Shown piece after piece: positions 6,626 to 14,374 of a stretch of DNA of 16,390 bases. A program made the position numbers and the translations under genes. The first letter of the stretch is position 1, and each line of letters starts with the position of its first letter. Source of the stretch: Phycisphaerales bacterium (GTDB lineage Bacteria > Pseudomonadota > Gammaproteobacteria > Competibacterales > Competibacteraceae); contig JACSSB010000248.1 in the NCBI GenBank assembly GCA_014879435.1, positions 1 to 16,390 of the forward strand, written 5' to 3'. The notes beneath the pieces are model-generated. The model was not told the origin of the DNA and did not search any database. It saw nothing but the letters and a program-made list of their open reading frames with translations.

Positions 6626-8686
6626 ATGCGTGATTTGCGAGATTATTCGGCGCGGAAAGGACTTTCTGTCACCTACTTAGCGCTGTTAGGTGCGTTGGTG
6701 CTGTTCGTCGTGCTGATGGGAATCGTCTTCTTCCTGCTTGAACAGCAGGATGCGCGTAACGATACCCAGTTGAAACTGGCCGGAGAGCAGCGTCTGTTAT
6801 CGTATTCCATCGTGACGGATGCCTTGGAGGCAGGTCGGGGCAGAGAAGTAGCATTTACTAGGCTCAAACAAAGCCGGGATCGCTTTGAAGAGATACGCAA
6901 TGAAGAAGGGAGCAATAGCAAGGGACTGGAGTCGCAACCAGCTGAATTAAGACCGCTCCTGCAAGATTTGGATAATCGCTGGAATCAAATCAAGGGAGAC
7001 TGCGACGCCATCTTGGCGGGGCGTGATTCGGTGATTTCGATCAGCAATTTCCAACCTCTGCTGGAAAGTTCTCTGACTCAGATGACTACCTTGTCTGACG
7101 AGATCGCCAAAAGCTTGGCCAACAGTCGGGCTGACCCACGGCAGGTGTATCTCGCCACCAACCAACTGCAGTTAGGACAACGGATCGAAAATGATCTAAA
7201 ACGCCTGCTGACTGAAGGCGGTTTGAGTGCCACCGCCGCCGCCGACCGATTTGGCCGCAATGTGAGCCTGTTTGGCCGAATCCTCATGGGTATGCGGGAT
7301 GGCGATGCTCAACTCGGGGTTGATCGTATCAGTATTCCCAACAGCGCCAGCAAGTTGGCGGAGTTGGCGGAGTTGTTCAAAACGATCCAAACCGAAACTA
7401 ACCGCATCGTTGAGAAAGCGCCGGAGTTGGTCAAGGTTCAAAATGCCGTACAGAGTATCGTTGACAAGGGCGATGAGTTGCTGGAGGTTACCGGAAAGCT
7501 GCTCGATACCTACACCGCCAACAATCATCAGGCATCTTTGTTCGGTATCCCACTCAACTATCAGATTGCTTACGTATTAGCGGCTATCGCCTTGGTGCTG
7601 CTGATCGTACTGTTCTTGGTCCAGAATCGTGAAAGCCGAGACCGCTTAGGTGAGGCCGAACAGCGCAAGCAAGAGACCGAGGAACAAAATCGCCGTAATC
7701 AAGACGCCATTTTGCGGTTGCTCGACGAGCTGGGCAATCTGGCCGAAGGTGACTTGACCGTTCAGGCTAGCGTGACTGAAGACATCACTGGTGCCATTGC
7801 CGATTCGGTCAACTACGCCATCGAAGCTCTACGCGATTTGGTATCTACCATTAACAGCACCTCAGGATTGGTCGCTGCCGCCGTGCAGGAAACCAGCTCC
7901 ATCGCCGACCGATTGGCCAAGTCCAGCGAAATTCAAGCTCGGCAAATTGAGAATGTCAGTGCGACCGTCACGCAGATGGCCCACTCCATGGACGAAGCTT
8001 CGGCCAAGACGGCTGCTTCCGCCGAGGTGGCCGAGAAATCGGTGGGTATTGCCCATGAAGGTGGTGATCGGGTGCGGCGCACCATCAACGGTATGAACAC
8101 CATCCGTGAGCATATCCAGGATACCTCCAAGCGCATCAAACGGCTGGGTGAATCCTCACAGGAAATCGGCGATATCGTGGCGCTGATCAACGACATCGCT
8201 GACCAGACCAACATCCTGGCGCTAAATGCCGCGATTCAGGCCTCGGCAGCAGGCGATGCTGGTCGTGGCTTTGCTGTGGTCGCCGACGAAGTACAGCGCT
8301 TGGCGGAACGGTCCAGTAACGCTACCAAGCGTATCGAAACCTTGGTCAAGACCATTCAGGCCGACACCAACGAAGCGGTCATCTCCATGGAAAAGAGCAC
8401 GGCTGAAGTGGTCAGCGGCGCGGGATTGGCAGAGAAAGCCGGTGAAGCTCTGGACGAGATCGAAAAAGTGTCTGCCAACCTAGCCGAGTTGATCGATGAA
8501 ATCTCCAAGTCTGCCGGTCGAGTTTCGGAGATGGCCTCGCGGGTATCGGGTGCGATGATTTCGATCAACGAAATCACCGGACAGACCGCCGAGAGCAGCG
8601 TGGCTACCGCATCCGCCATCGGCAAATTGAACCAGCTGGCACAGGAACTGCGGCAATCGGTGGCTGGATTCAGGTTGCCGGATTGA
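6626..8686 (+). CDS. pilJ: Type IV pilus methyl-accepting chemoreceptor PilJ
   Basis: 686 residues from this start, close to the length of P. aeruginosa PilJ (about 682). Layout: cytoplasmic N-terminus, first membrane helix (about 15-37), periplasmic sensing region with two PilJ-type helical segments (about 40-310), second membrane helix (about 315-333), HAMP-like linker (about 334-410) and a long cytoplasmic coiled coil. The signalling hairpin tip, EIGDIVALINDIADQTNILA onward through AGDAGRGFAVVADEVQRLAE, lies at 513-561; the tip has Asp where most receptors have Glu (AGE). No CheR-docking pentapeptide is seen at the C-terminus. PilJ senses surface contact or pilus state and controls ChpA. 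An in-frame extension of 47 codons back to 6485 would overlap pilI and lacks membrane or family character, so I chose the ATG at 6626. Confidence 0.93.
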   Translation: MRDLRDYSARKGLSVTYLALLGALVLFVVLMGIVFFLLEQQDARNDTQLKLAGEQRLLSYSIVTDALEAGRGREVAFTRLKQSRDRFEEIRNEEGSNSKGLESQPAELRPLLQDLDNRWNQIKGDCDAILAGRDSVISISNFQPLLESSLTQMTTLSDEIAKSLANSRADPRQVYLATNQLQLGQRIENDLKRLLTEGGLSATAAADRFGRNVSLFGRILMGMRDGDAQLGVDRISIPNSASKLAELAELFKTIQTETNRIVEKAPELVKVQNAVQSIVDKGDELLEVTGKLLDTYTANNHQASLFGIPLNYQIAYVLAAIALVLLIVLFLVQNRESRDRLGEAEQRKQETEEQNRRNQDAILRLLDELGNLAEGDLTVQASVTEDITGAIADSVNYAIEALRDLVSTINSTSGLVAAAVQETSSIADRLAKSSEIQARQIENVSATVTQMAHSMDEASAKTAASAEVAEKSVGIAHEGGDRVRRTINGMNTIREHIQDTSKRIKRLGESSQEIGDIVALINDIADQTNILALNAAIQASAAGDAGRGFAVVADEVQRLAERSSNATKRIETLVKTIQADTNEAVISMEKSTAEVVSGAGLAEKAGEALDEIEKVSANLAELIDEISKSAGRVSEMASRVSGAMISINEITGQTAESSVATASAIGKLNQLAQELRQSVAGFRLPD

Positions 8687-8709
8687 GGTCGGCAAAGCGG
8701 GATCTAAGG

Positions 8710-8799
8710 ATGCAAAAACGCGCGATTATTTCGAAATGCGCGCCGTCGAGCGATGACAACTCGCTGGACCGTGTATCCGGCCCGGAGGTGGCGCGATGA
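8710..8799 (+). CDS. Hypothetical 29-residue leader ORF between pilJ and chpA
   Basis: An ATG at 8710 opens 29 codons (starting MQKRAIISK) whose TGA overlaps the chpA ATG as ATGA. The AAGG sequence is immediately before the ATG, too close for a good ribosome site. It could be a coupling leader, a remnant of the missing pilK slot, or chance. I see no family resemblance and no membrane segment. Confidence 0.2.
   Translation: MQKRAIISKCAPSSDDNSLDRVSGPEVAR
8784..8790 (+). promoter_or_regulatory. Strong ribosome binding site of chpA
   Basis: GGAGGTG, nearly the full anti-Shine-Dalgarno complement, lies 5 nt before the ATG at 8796. It is the strongest site in the pil/chp cluster. Confidence 0.8.
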
Positions 8800-11700
8800 C
8801 TTTTCCTCGTAACGCTGACTATTCCTTGGGTCCGCTCAAGGACGATCCATTGTTTGCCCTGGACCAGTTTCAGCTTAGCCTGGATACCTACCGCGAGGAC
8901 CGCACCGATTCAGCCTCGCTAAAAGCGATGATCGAAGCGATCGATCAGATCCGAAATCCTCTGGTGATGCTGGAACATCCTCAGGCGGTTGCTCTTTTGG
9001 ACGAGATGCGCTTGACGGTTCTGGATTTGATGGAAAACAACCCGCAATCCTCCGACTTGACGCTATTGCAGACAGCCACCACACCGCTGCAGGATTATCT
9101 AAAAGCCAGCCTCTCTCCAGACGGCCAACACCCGCATGATGAGTTGACGAGGGTAATGGACAGCCTGCGATTGGAGCGGTACTCGAACAAACCGATCGAT
9201 GACACCGCTGAGCCGGATATCGATCCCATGGAAGCATCCACCGCACTGCGTGCGATCATGGATATTCTGAAACGACTGCAACAAAGCATTGCTATCGAGC
9301 TGGAAAACGTTGCCGACCGACCCGAGTCGTGGAATGCACTACAAACTGATCTGCAGTCACTCCATCAGATGTTGGTCGAGCGTAAATTGGCACGCGCTGC
9401 CACGGTGCTTAGCCGACTGAATCGGATCGTCGAAGTATTGGCGGCTGGCGCCGCCGAATATTATGGTCCGCTGGTCAATGGGATCTGCACCGAGATCCTA
9501 GCTGGGCTCGGCCTTTGCCTGGAACCCTTGAGCAATGGCGGTCCTGCACCGGCGGCGATCCTGCGTACGGCGGAAGAGCACTTGGATCAGATCGATACCC
9601 TGCTCAATTTGCCACAGTGGATGGAAGCGGCGGAGTCATCATCTCAGTCCGATCAACCCGCAGCTGAATCGGCTGAATCGGATACAAACTGGAACGCGGA
9701 GTTATCCCAATCTGCGCTCGGCAGGATCAAGTCCTCTCTGAACAATACCAATAATTCCATCGAGTTGGATGCACCAGAGATTGCAACCGGAATCGAGGAG
9801 TTGCTTGGACTGACCGACGCTGACCCTGAATTCGTCGAAGTCTTTTTAGAAGAAGCGCGTAACGAACTCACCGTCGTACGGGAACAATTGCTCCGCTGGC
9901 AGGGAAATTTGAATGATCGTGATGCATTGACGATCATCCGTCGAGCGTTCCACACCCTCAAGGGTAGCGGTCGAATGGTCGGCGCTACCGTGATCGGTGA
10001 TTTCGCCTGGGAATATGAGAGCCTGCTGAATCAGATTTTGTCCGGCAACATATCGGCTAATCAACCCGCCCTTACCGCGATCACGATGGCGGTTGCGGCG
10101 CTGGAGCCGCTGGTGGGTGAAACGCGCTTACGCGGAGGCGAATTAGAAGCTCTGCCGAATCTGGCGATGCAAGCGCGAATTTTGGCCACTAGTAATACCA
10201 CTGCTAAGGACCCAGCGACTGCACCACTATCGTTCCGAGTGGACTCCGCCAGCGGATTACCATTGGAGCAGGTGATCACCTCGACGATCGATCCAGAATT
10301 TGTAGAGGTGTTCCTGGAGGAAGCGCGCGAAGAACTGGCCACCATCCGCGAGCATCTGGTGCTGTGGAAGCGAAATCTAGCAGATCGCCAAGCCATATCC
10401 ACACTGCGTCGAGCGTTCCACACCCTCAAGGGTAGCGGGCGTGTGGTTGGTGCCACCGCTGTTGGTGACTTCGCCTGGTGCATCGAGGACCTGCTGAACC
10501 ATGTAACCAACAACACCGTGCCAGCATCTCTAGCGATGGCTGAGCTTATTGATGAGGCCGTCGATGCACTAGAGCCCCTCATCAATGAAGCTCCAGGGAT
10601 GGATGAATCGCTAATGACGCTGAAGAGGTTGGCGGTACGCGTCGAAACTCTGCTGCAAGCTGCACCAAGTGCATCGGCTGAAACCGAATCATTGATGCTG
10701 ACCGAGCTGGCGGAGCTGGATCAAGCGGTCGATGCCGAATCACCGATGCAGATCGAGCTAGCCGAGACAGATCAAGCGGTCGATGCCGAATCACCGATGT
10801 TGATCGAGCTGGCCGAGACAGATCAAGCGGTCGATGCCGAATCACCGATGCCGATGCCGATGGCGATAGAGCTAGCCGAGGCAGATCAAGCGATTGATGT
10901 CGAATCACCGATGCCGATGGCGACTGAGCCAGCCGGGCTAGCGATCAGGGTCGAGTTGCCCGCAATCCAGCCCAGCGAGGTATCGGTCGAACCAACCGCC
11001 TCCACCAGTCCGGAATTGGCAGCACCTCCGGCGGTGGATTTGGAAATGGCCCAAGTCTTTCAATACGAAGCCACCGAGATTCTCGATGCCAGCGATGCGC
11101 TGCTGCAGCAGTTAAGCCACGACTCTGAGCGGCCTGATTTACTGAATGATTTGCGTCGAGGCATGCACACACTCAAGGGCAGCTCGCGCATGACCGGCTT
11201 CATGACAGTCGGCGATTTGGCGCACGCCGCCGAATCGGTGCTGGACGTGCTCGGCAAAGGGCTGGGGCATGCGACACCGATTGTATTGGATACCTTGCAG
11301 CAGGTCTTGGACCGGCTGAATCGGATGCTGGCCGAGGCCGGTAGTGGATTGAATCCAGATCCAGCAACCGATTTGATCGGTGATTTGCATCGTCTCGCTG
11401 AAGCGATTGCTGCTGGCCAGCCGGTGGAAGAACTCCCACCGCCAGTACTTGCCGCTACCCAGGAAAGGACTGTGGTGGCGGAACCCAGCGCGCCTCAGGC
11501 CATGACCGAGCTGGATCAGGAACTCACCCAGATTTTCCAGGCCGAAGCGAGCGAAATTCTCGATTCCAGCGATGCCCTCCTACGGCATTTGCGCGACGAG
11601 CCGAACAGTACCGATCTACTGAACGATCTGCGCCGAGAAATGCACACGCTCAAGGGCAGCTCGCGCATGGCTGGTTTCATGGCAGTCGGCGATTTGGCAC

Positions 11701-13823
11701 ACGCTGCCGAATCGGTGCTGGACGCGCTTGGCAAGGGAACACTGAAAGCCGATACACCGATCTTGGACACCCTCCAGCGCGTTCTGGATGGTCTACACCG
11801 CATGTTACGCGGCGATGAGCCGGTGCTGGACACCCAGGGTCTGATCGACCAACTGCACAGCTTGCACGGTGGCAAACCGGCAGAACCACCCAAACCAGCC
11901 GCTGCCATCGGCAGTGCGGCTCGGGTCACGGCACTGGCATCGGCTGTGGAAAAAACCGCCGCCGCCGTGCCACCCGACAGTATTCGAGTCAGTGCCGCAT
12001 TGCTCAATGCCCTAGTCAACCAAATGGGCGAGAGCAGTATCTTCCGCGCTCGGATTGATCAGGGCGTCAGCGCGATGAGCTTCAACCTCAATGAGTTGGA
12101 GCAGACCATCATCCGATTGCGTCGACAGGTGACTCATCTAGCCACTCAGGCTGAAGCCCGTATCCAATCACGGCAAGATCAGAACCCCAAGGCGCACCAA
12201 CAAGAATTCGATCCTCTCGAATTGGATCGATTTACCGAGTTACAGCAGCTCAGCCGGTCGCTGATGGAAATTGCCGATGACCTGGGTAACATCGGCAATA
12301 CTCTGGACGAACATGCCCGTGATGTGACCACGCTGCTTGATCAGCAGGCCAAGGTCAACAAGGAGATCCAACAGGGTTTGATGCGCACCGGCATGGTGCG
12401 ATTTGGTAGCATCGTCCCTCGATTACGGCGTGTGATACGACAAGCGGCGCAGGAGCTGGGCAAACGCGCCGAACTCCTAGTGGGTGGCGAGGAAGCAGAA
12501 GTCGACCGTACCGTGCTGGACAACATGGTGGCCCCACTGGAGCACATGTTGCGTAATTCACTGGCACACGGAATCGAGACACCGGAGCAACGTCGGGCAG
12601 CTGGGAAGTCTGAAATCGGTACCATCGCCCTCAGCCTGCATCGAGAAGGCGCGGAACTGGTGCTGGAACTGAGCGACGATGGTGCTGGCCTCAATTTTGA
12701 TGCGATCCGTGCCAAGGGTGAGGAAAAAGGCTTTTTGTCGCCCAATCAACCAGCCAGCCAGGATGAGCTGATCGCATTACTGCTACGTCCCGGTTTTTCC
12801 ACGGCCAAGGCGGTGACTCAGATTTCTGGGCGCGGCGTGGGCATGGACGTAGTCAACGCGGCAATTCGGGCCATGCGCGGTGCCCTGCTGATTCAAACCG
12901 AAGCCGGTCAGGGATCGCGCTTTATCGTCCGCCTGCCATTCTCGCTGGCAGTGACCCAAGCCTTGCTGGCCAAAGCGGGCAACGCCACCTTCGCCATTCC
13001 CCTACTCAGCATTGAGTTGGTAACCCGACTTGATGAGCGTGTATTCCAAAGTTATCTGGCCGGCGAACAGGTACAGCATCAGCATAATGAGCGCCTCTAT
13101 CCGGTCCATAACCTCGGTATTCTAGCCGGTAGCGAGCAGATGCTACCGTTCGAAGAGGTCAAGGATCGCCGACCACCGACCCTACTATTCCGCAGCGCTG
13201 AGGCCAGTGCTGCTTTGCAGGTCGAGGCTGTGCTGGGTAACCGAGAAATCATCGTCAAACCGGTCAGTCCGCAGTTCAATAGTGTACCGGGTATTTCCGG
13301 AGCCACAGTGCTGGGCGATGGCCGAGTGGTAGTGGTGGTAGATCTGGCAGCACTGGTGCGTAATATCGGCACGCAACAACAGAAACAGGCCGAAAGTCGT
13401 GCGCTGCGAATGGCGCGTCAGGAAACTCGGCTGGAGAAAATCAACATCATGGTGGTCGATGACTCGATCACTATGCGCAAGGTGACCGCACGCATCCTGG
13501 AGCGCCATAACATTCAAGTGGTCACGGCTAAGGACGGCATGGATGCGGTGGCGATGCTACAGACGCAACTACCCGATCTGGCGATCCTTGATATCGAGAT
13601 GCCACGCATGGATGGCTTCGAAGTGGTTGCACATATCCGTAACCAAGCGCGCTTGCAACACATGCCAGTCATCATGGTCACCTCGCGTGGCGGCGATAAA
13701 CACCGTGAGCGGGCGATGCGGTTAGGTGTGAATGATTATCTGACCAAGCCTTATCAGGAAGAACAGTTGATGCAATCGATTCGTAAGATCCTCGGCGAAC
13801 GCGCCTTGGAATTGATCACCTGA
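8796..13823 (+). CDS. chpA: Hybrid chemotaxis histidine kinase ChpA with four Hpt domains
   Basis: 1675 residues, shorter than P. aeruginosa ChpA (about 2470). Layout: N-terminal helical region without a phosphorylatable His (about 1-310, in the position of the FimL-like part of ChpA); Hpt1 (343-440, His386) and Hpt2 (499-596, His542), both with HTLKGSGR; a repeat-rich acidic linker (about 624-745); Hpt3 (His791) and Hpt4 (His950), both with HTLKGSSR; a CheA dimerization helical hairpin (about 1065-1205); a HATPase with N-box HMLRNSLAHGIE (1250-1261), DDGAG (1294-1298) and GRGVGMD (1345-1351); a CheW-like regulatory domain (about 1380-1525); and a C-terminal REC domain (about 1549-1672) with Asp1555/1556, phosphoacceptor Asp1599, Thr1629 and Lys1651. 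All key kinase and receiver residues are present. It should be the core kinase controlling type IV pilus extension and retraction. Start set by GGAGGTG. Confidence 0.95.
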   Translation: MTFPRNADYSLGPLKDDPLFALDQFQLSLDTYREDRTDSASLKAMIEAIDQIRNPLVMLEHPQAVALLDEMRLTVLDLMENNPQSSDLTLLQTATTPLQDYLKASLSPDGQHPHDELTRVMDSLRLERYSNKPIDDTAEPDIDPMEASTALRAIMDILKRLQQSIAIELENVADRPESWNALQTDLQSLHQMLVERKLARAATVLSRLNRIVEVLAAGAAEYYGPLVNGICTEILAGLGLCLEPLSNGGPAPAAILRTAEEHLDQIDTLLNLPQWMEAAESSSQSDQPAAESAESDTNWNAELSQSALGRIKSSLNNTNNSIELDAPEIATGIEELLGLTDADPEFVEVFLEEARNELTVVREQLLRWQGNLNDRDALTIIRRAFHTLKGSGRMVGATVIGDFAWEYESLLNQILSGNISANQPALTAITMAVAALEPLVGETRLRGGELEALPNLAMQARILATSNTTAKDPATAPLSFRVDSASGLPLEQVITSTIDPEFVEVFLEEAREELATIREHLVLWKRNLADRQAISTLRRAFHTLKGSGRVVGATAVGDFAWCIEDLLNHVTNNTVPASLAMAELIDEAVDALEPLINEAPGMDESLMTLKRLAVRVETLLQAAPSASAETESLMLTELAELDQAVDAESPMQIELAETDQAVDAESPMLIELAETDQAVDAESPMPMPMAIELAEADQAIDVESPMPMATEPAGLAIRVELPAIQPSEVSVEPTASTSPELAAPPAVDLEMAQVFQYEATEILDASDALLQQLSHDSERPDLLNDLRRGMHTLKGSSRMTGFMTVGDLAHAAESVLDVLGKGLGHATPIVLDTLQQVLDRLNRMLAEAGSGLNPDPATDLIGDLHRLAEAIAAGQPVEELPPPVLAATQERTVVAEPSAPQAMTELDQELTQIFQAEASEILDSSDALLRHLRDEPNSTDLLNDLRREMHTLKGSSRMAGFMAVGDLAHAAESVLDALGKGTLKADTPILDTLQRVLDGLHRMLRGDEPVLDTQGLIDQLHSLHGGKPAEPPKPAAAIGSAARVTALASAVEKTAAAVPPDSIRVSAALLNALVNQMGESSIFRARIDQGVSAMSFNLNELEQTIIRLRRQVTHLATQAEARIQSRQDQNPKAHQQEFDPLELDRFTELQQLSRSLMEIADDLGNIGNTLDEHARDVTTLLDQQAKVNKEIQQGLMRTGMVRFGSIVPRLRRVIRQAAQELGKRAELLVGGEEAEVDRTVLDNMVAPLEHMLRNSLAHGIETPEQRRAAGKSEIGTIALSLHREGAELVLELSDDGAGLNFDAIRAKGEEKGFLSPNQPASQDELIALLLRPGFSTAKAVTQISGRGVGMDVVNAAIRAMRGALLIQTEAGQGSRFIVRLPFSLAVTQALLAKAGNATFAIPLLSIELVTRLDERVFQSYLAGEQVQHQHNERLYPVHNLGILAGSEQMLPFEEVKDRRPPTLLFRSAEASAALQVEAVLGNREIIVKPVSPQFNSVPGISGATVLGDGRVVVVVDLAALVRNIGTQQQKQAESRALRMARQETRLEKINIMVVDDSITMRKVTARILERHNIQVVTAKDGMDAVAMLQTQLPDLAILDIEMPRMDGFEVVAHIRNQARLQHMPVIMVTSRGGDKHRERAMRLGVNDYLTKPYQEEQLMQSIRKILGERALELIT
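9939..9970. repeat. 32-bp direct repeat, copy 1 (Hpt1 active-site region)
   Basis: Identical over 32 bp to 10407-10438, covering the codons around the phosphorylatable His of Hpt1. The surrounding Hpt1 and Hpt2 modules are also close at protein level, with an offset of 468 bp (156 residues), pointing to tandem duplication or gene conversion. Confidence 0.9.
10407..10438. repeat. 32-bp direct repeat, copy 2 (Hpt2 active-site region)
   Basis: Second copy of the repeat at 9939-9970, covering the codons around His542 of ChpA. Confidence 0.9.
10704..10925. repeat. In-frame tandem repeat, about 51 bp unit, in the chpA linker
   Basis: Four copies of a roughly 17-residue unit resembling ELAETDQAVDAESPM (ChpA residues 637-710). 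The first two copies are 17 residues; the third and fourth are stretched to 21 and 19 by extra Met-Pro codons. The DNA copies are nearly identical in the first three units. The encoded segment is acidic and probably a flexible spacer between the Hpt1/2 and Hpt3/4 pairs. Confidence 0.92.
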
Positions 13824-13851
13824 GGCGTGCGGGCGAGGCCCTGGCGCCTCA
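13821..13851 (+). other. Inverted repeat at the chpA stop codon
   Basis: TGAGGCG (13821-13827, including the stop codon) and CGCCTCA (13845-13851) form a perfect 7-bp stem with a 17-nt GC-rich loop, ending 9 nt before the chpC ATG. No T-run follows, so it is not an intrinsic terminator. It could modulate chpC translation. Confidence 0.35.
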
Positions 13852-13860
13852 GCAGCATGC

Positions 13861-14346
13861 ATGGATACTGTTATGGAAGCTTCTGTCAATCTCCGCTGCT
13901 TACTGGTCGCCGTGCAAGGCGGCCAGATCATTTTACCAAGCAGTCTCGTGGTTGAAGTATTGCCGTTTGCCACCCCGCTGCGGATCGAAACCGCACCAAG
14001 CTGGGTGGTGGGCGCTATGCTCTGGCAAAATCTGACCACGCCACTGGTCAGCCTGGGTCGCTTGATTTTTCGAGTAACGGCCGAGGCCGATCTCAATTCC
14101 CGTATCATCATTCTCAACACCTTAGGTACCGACACCAAGCTGCCACACTTCGGCATTCTAAGCACCTCCGCACCCAGACCGCTCAATCTGGCACGTCAGG
14201 ACATCACCCTGGACCCGGAAATCCCGCAGGAAAATCAGCAGCGATCCGGTGTGTTGTGTTGGGCGCGCTATCAAGACCAATCGGTGATCATTCCCGATCT
14301 GGACGCCATCGAAGCGGTATTACAACCGCTGGTTCGCCGGGCCTGA
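13861..14346 (+). CDS. chpC: CheW-like adaptor protein ChpC
   Basis: 161 residues, one CheW domain. Visible elements are LLVAVQGGQIILPSSLVVEV (about 14-33), WVVGAMLWQNLTTPLVSLGR (about 48-67, matching the CheW core strand-turn-strand), IIILNTLG (about 82-89) and a C-terminal VIIPDLDAI. Length fits ChpC (about 168 in P. aeruginosa), which connects additional receptors to ChpA. It lies 37 bp after chpA; the chpB methylesterase that separates the two in Pseudomonas is missing. No good Shine-Dalgarno precedes the ATG at 13861, and an ATG four codons later (13873) is an alternative start. Weak ribosome access could be linked to the hairpin at the chpA stop. Confidence 0.85.
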   Translation: MDTVMEASVNLRCLLVAVQGGQIILPSSLVVEVLPFATPLRIETAPSWVVGAMLWQNLTTPLVSLGRLIFRVTAEADLNSRIIILNTLGTDTKLPHFGILSTSAPRPLNLARQDITLDPEIPQENQQRSGVLCWARYQDQSVIIPDLDAIEAVLQPLVRRA

Positions 14347-14374
14347 CCGGCCGGAGTCCCCGTCCGACGTACTT

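Noticed and set aside
8719..8742. GCGCG/CGCGC inverted repeat after pilJ as a terminator
   Set aside because: The stem is only 5 bp with an AT loop and no T-tract; chpA follows with a strong ribosome site.
10704..10925. Repeats considered as a CRISPR array
   Set aside because: The units are contiguous, in frame, and encode part of ChpA; there are no unique spacers.
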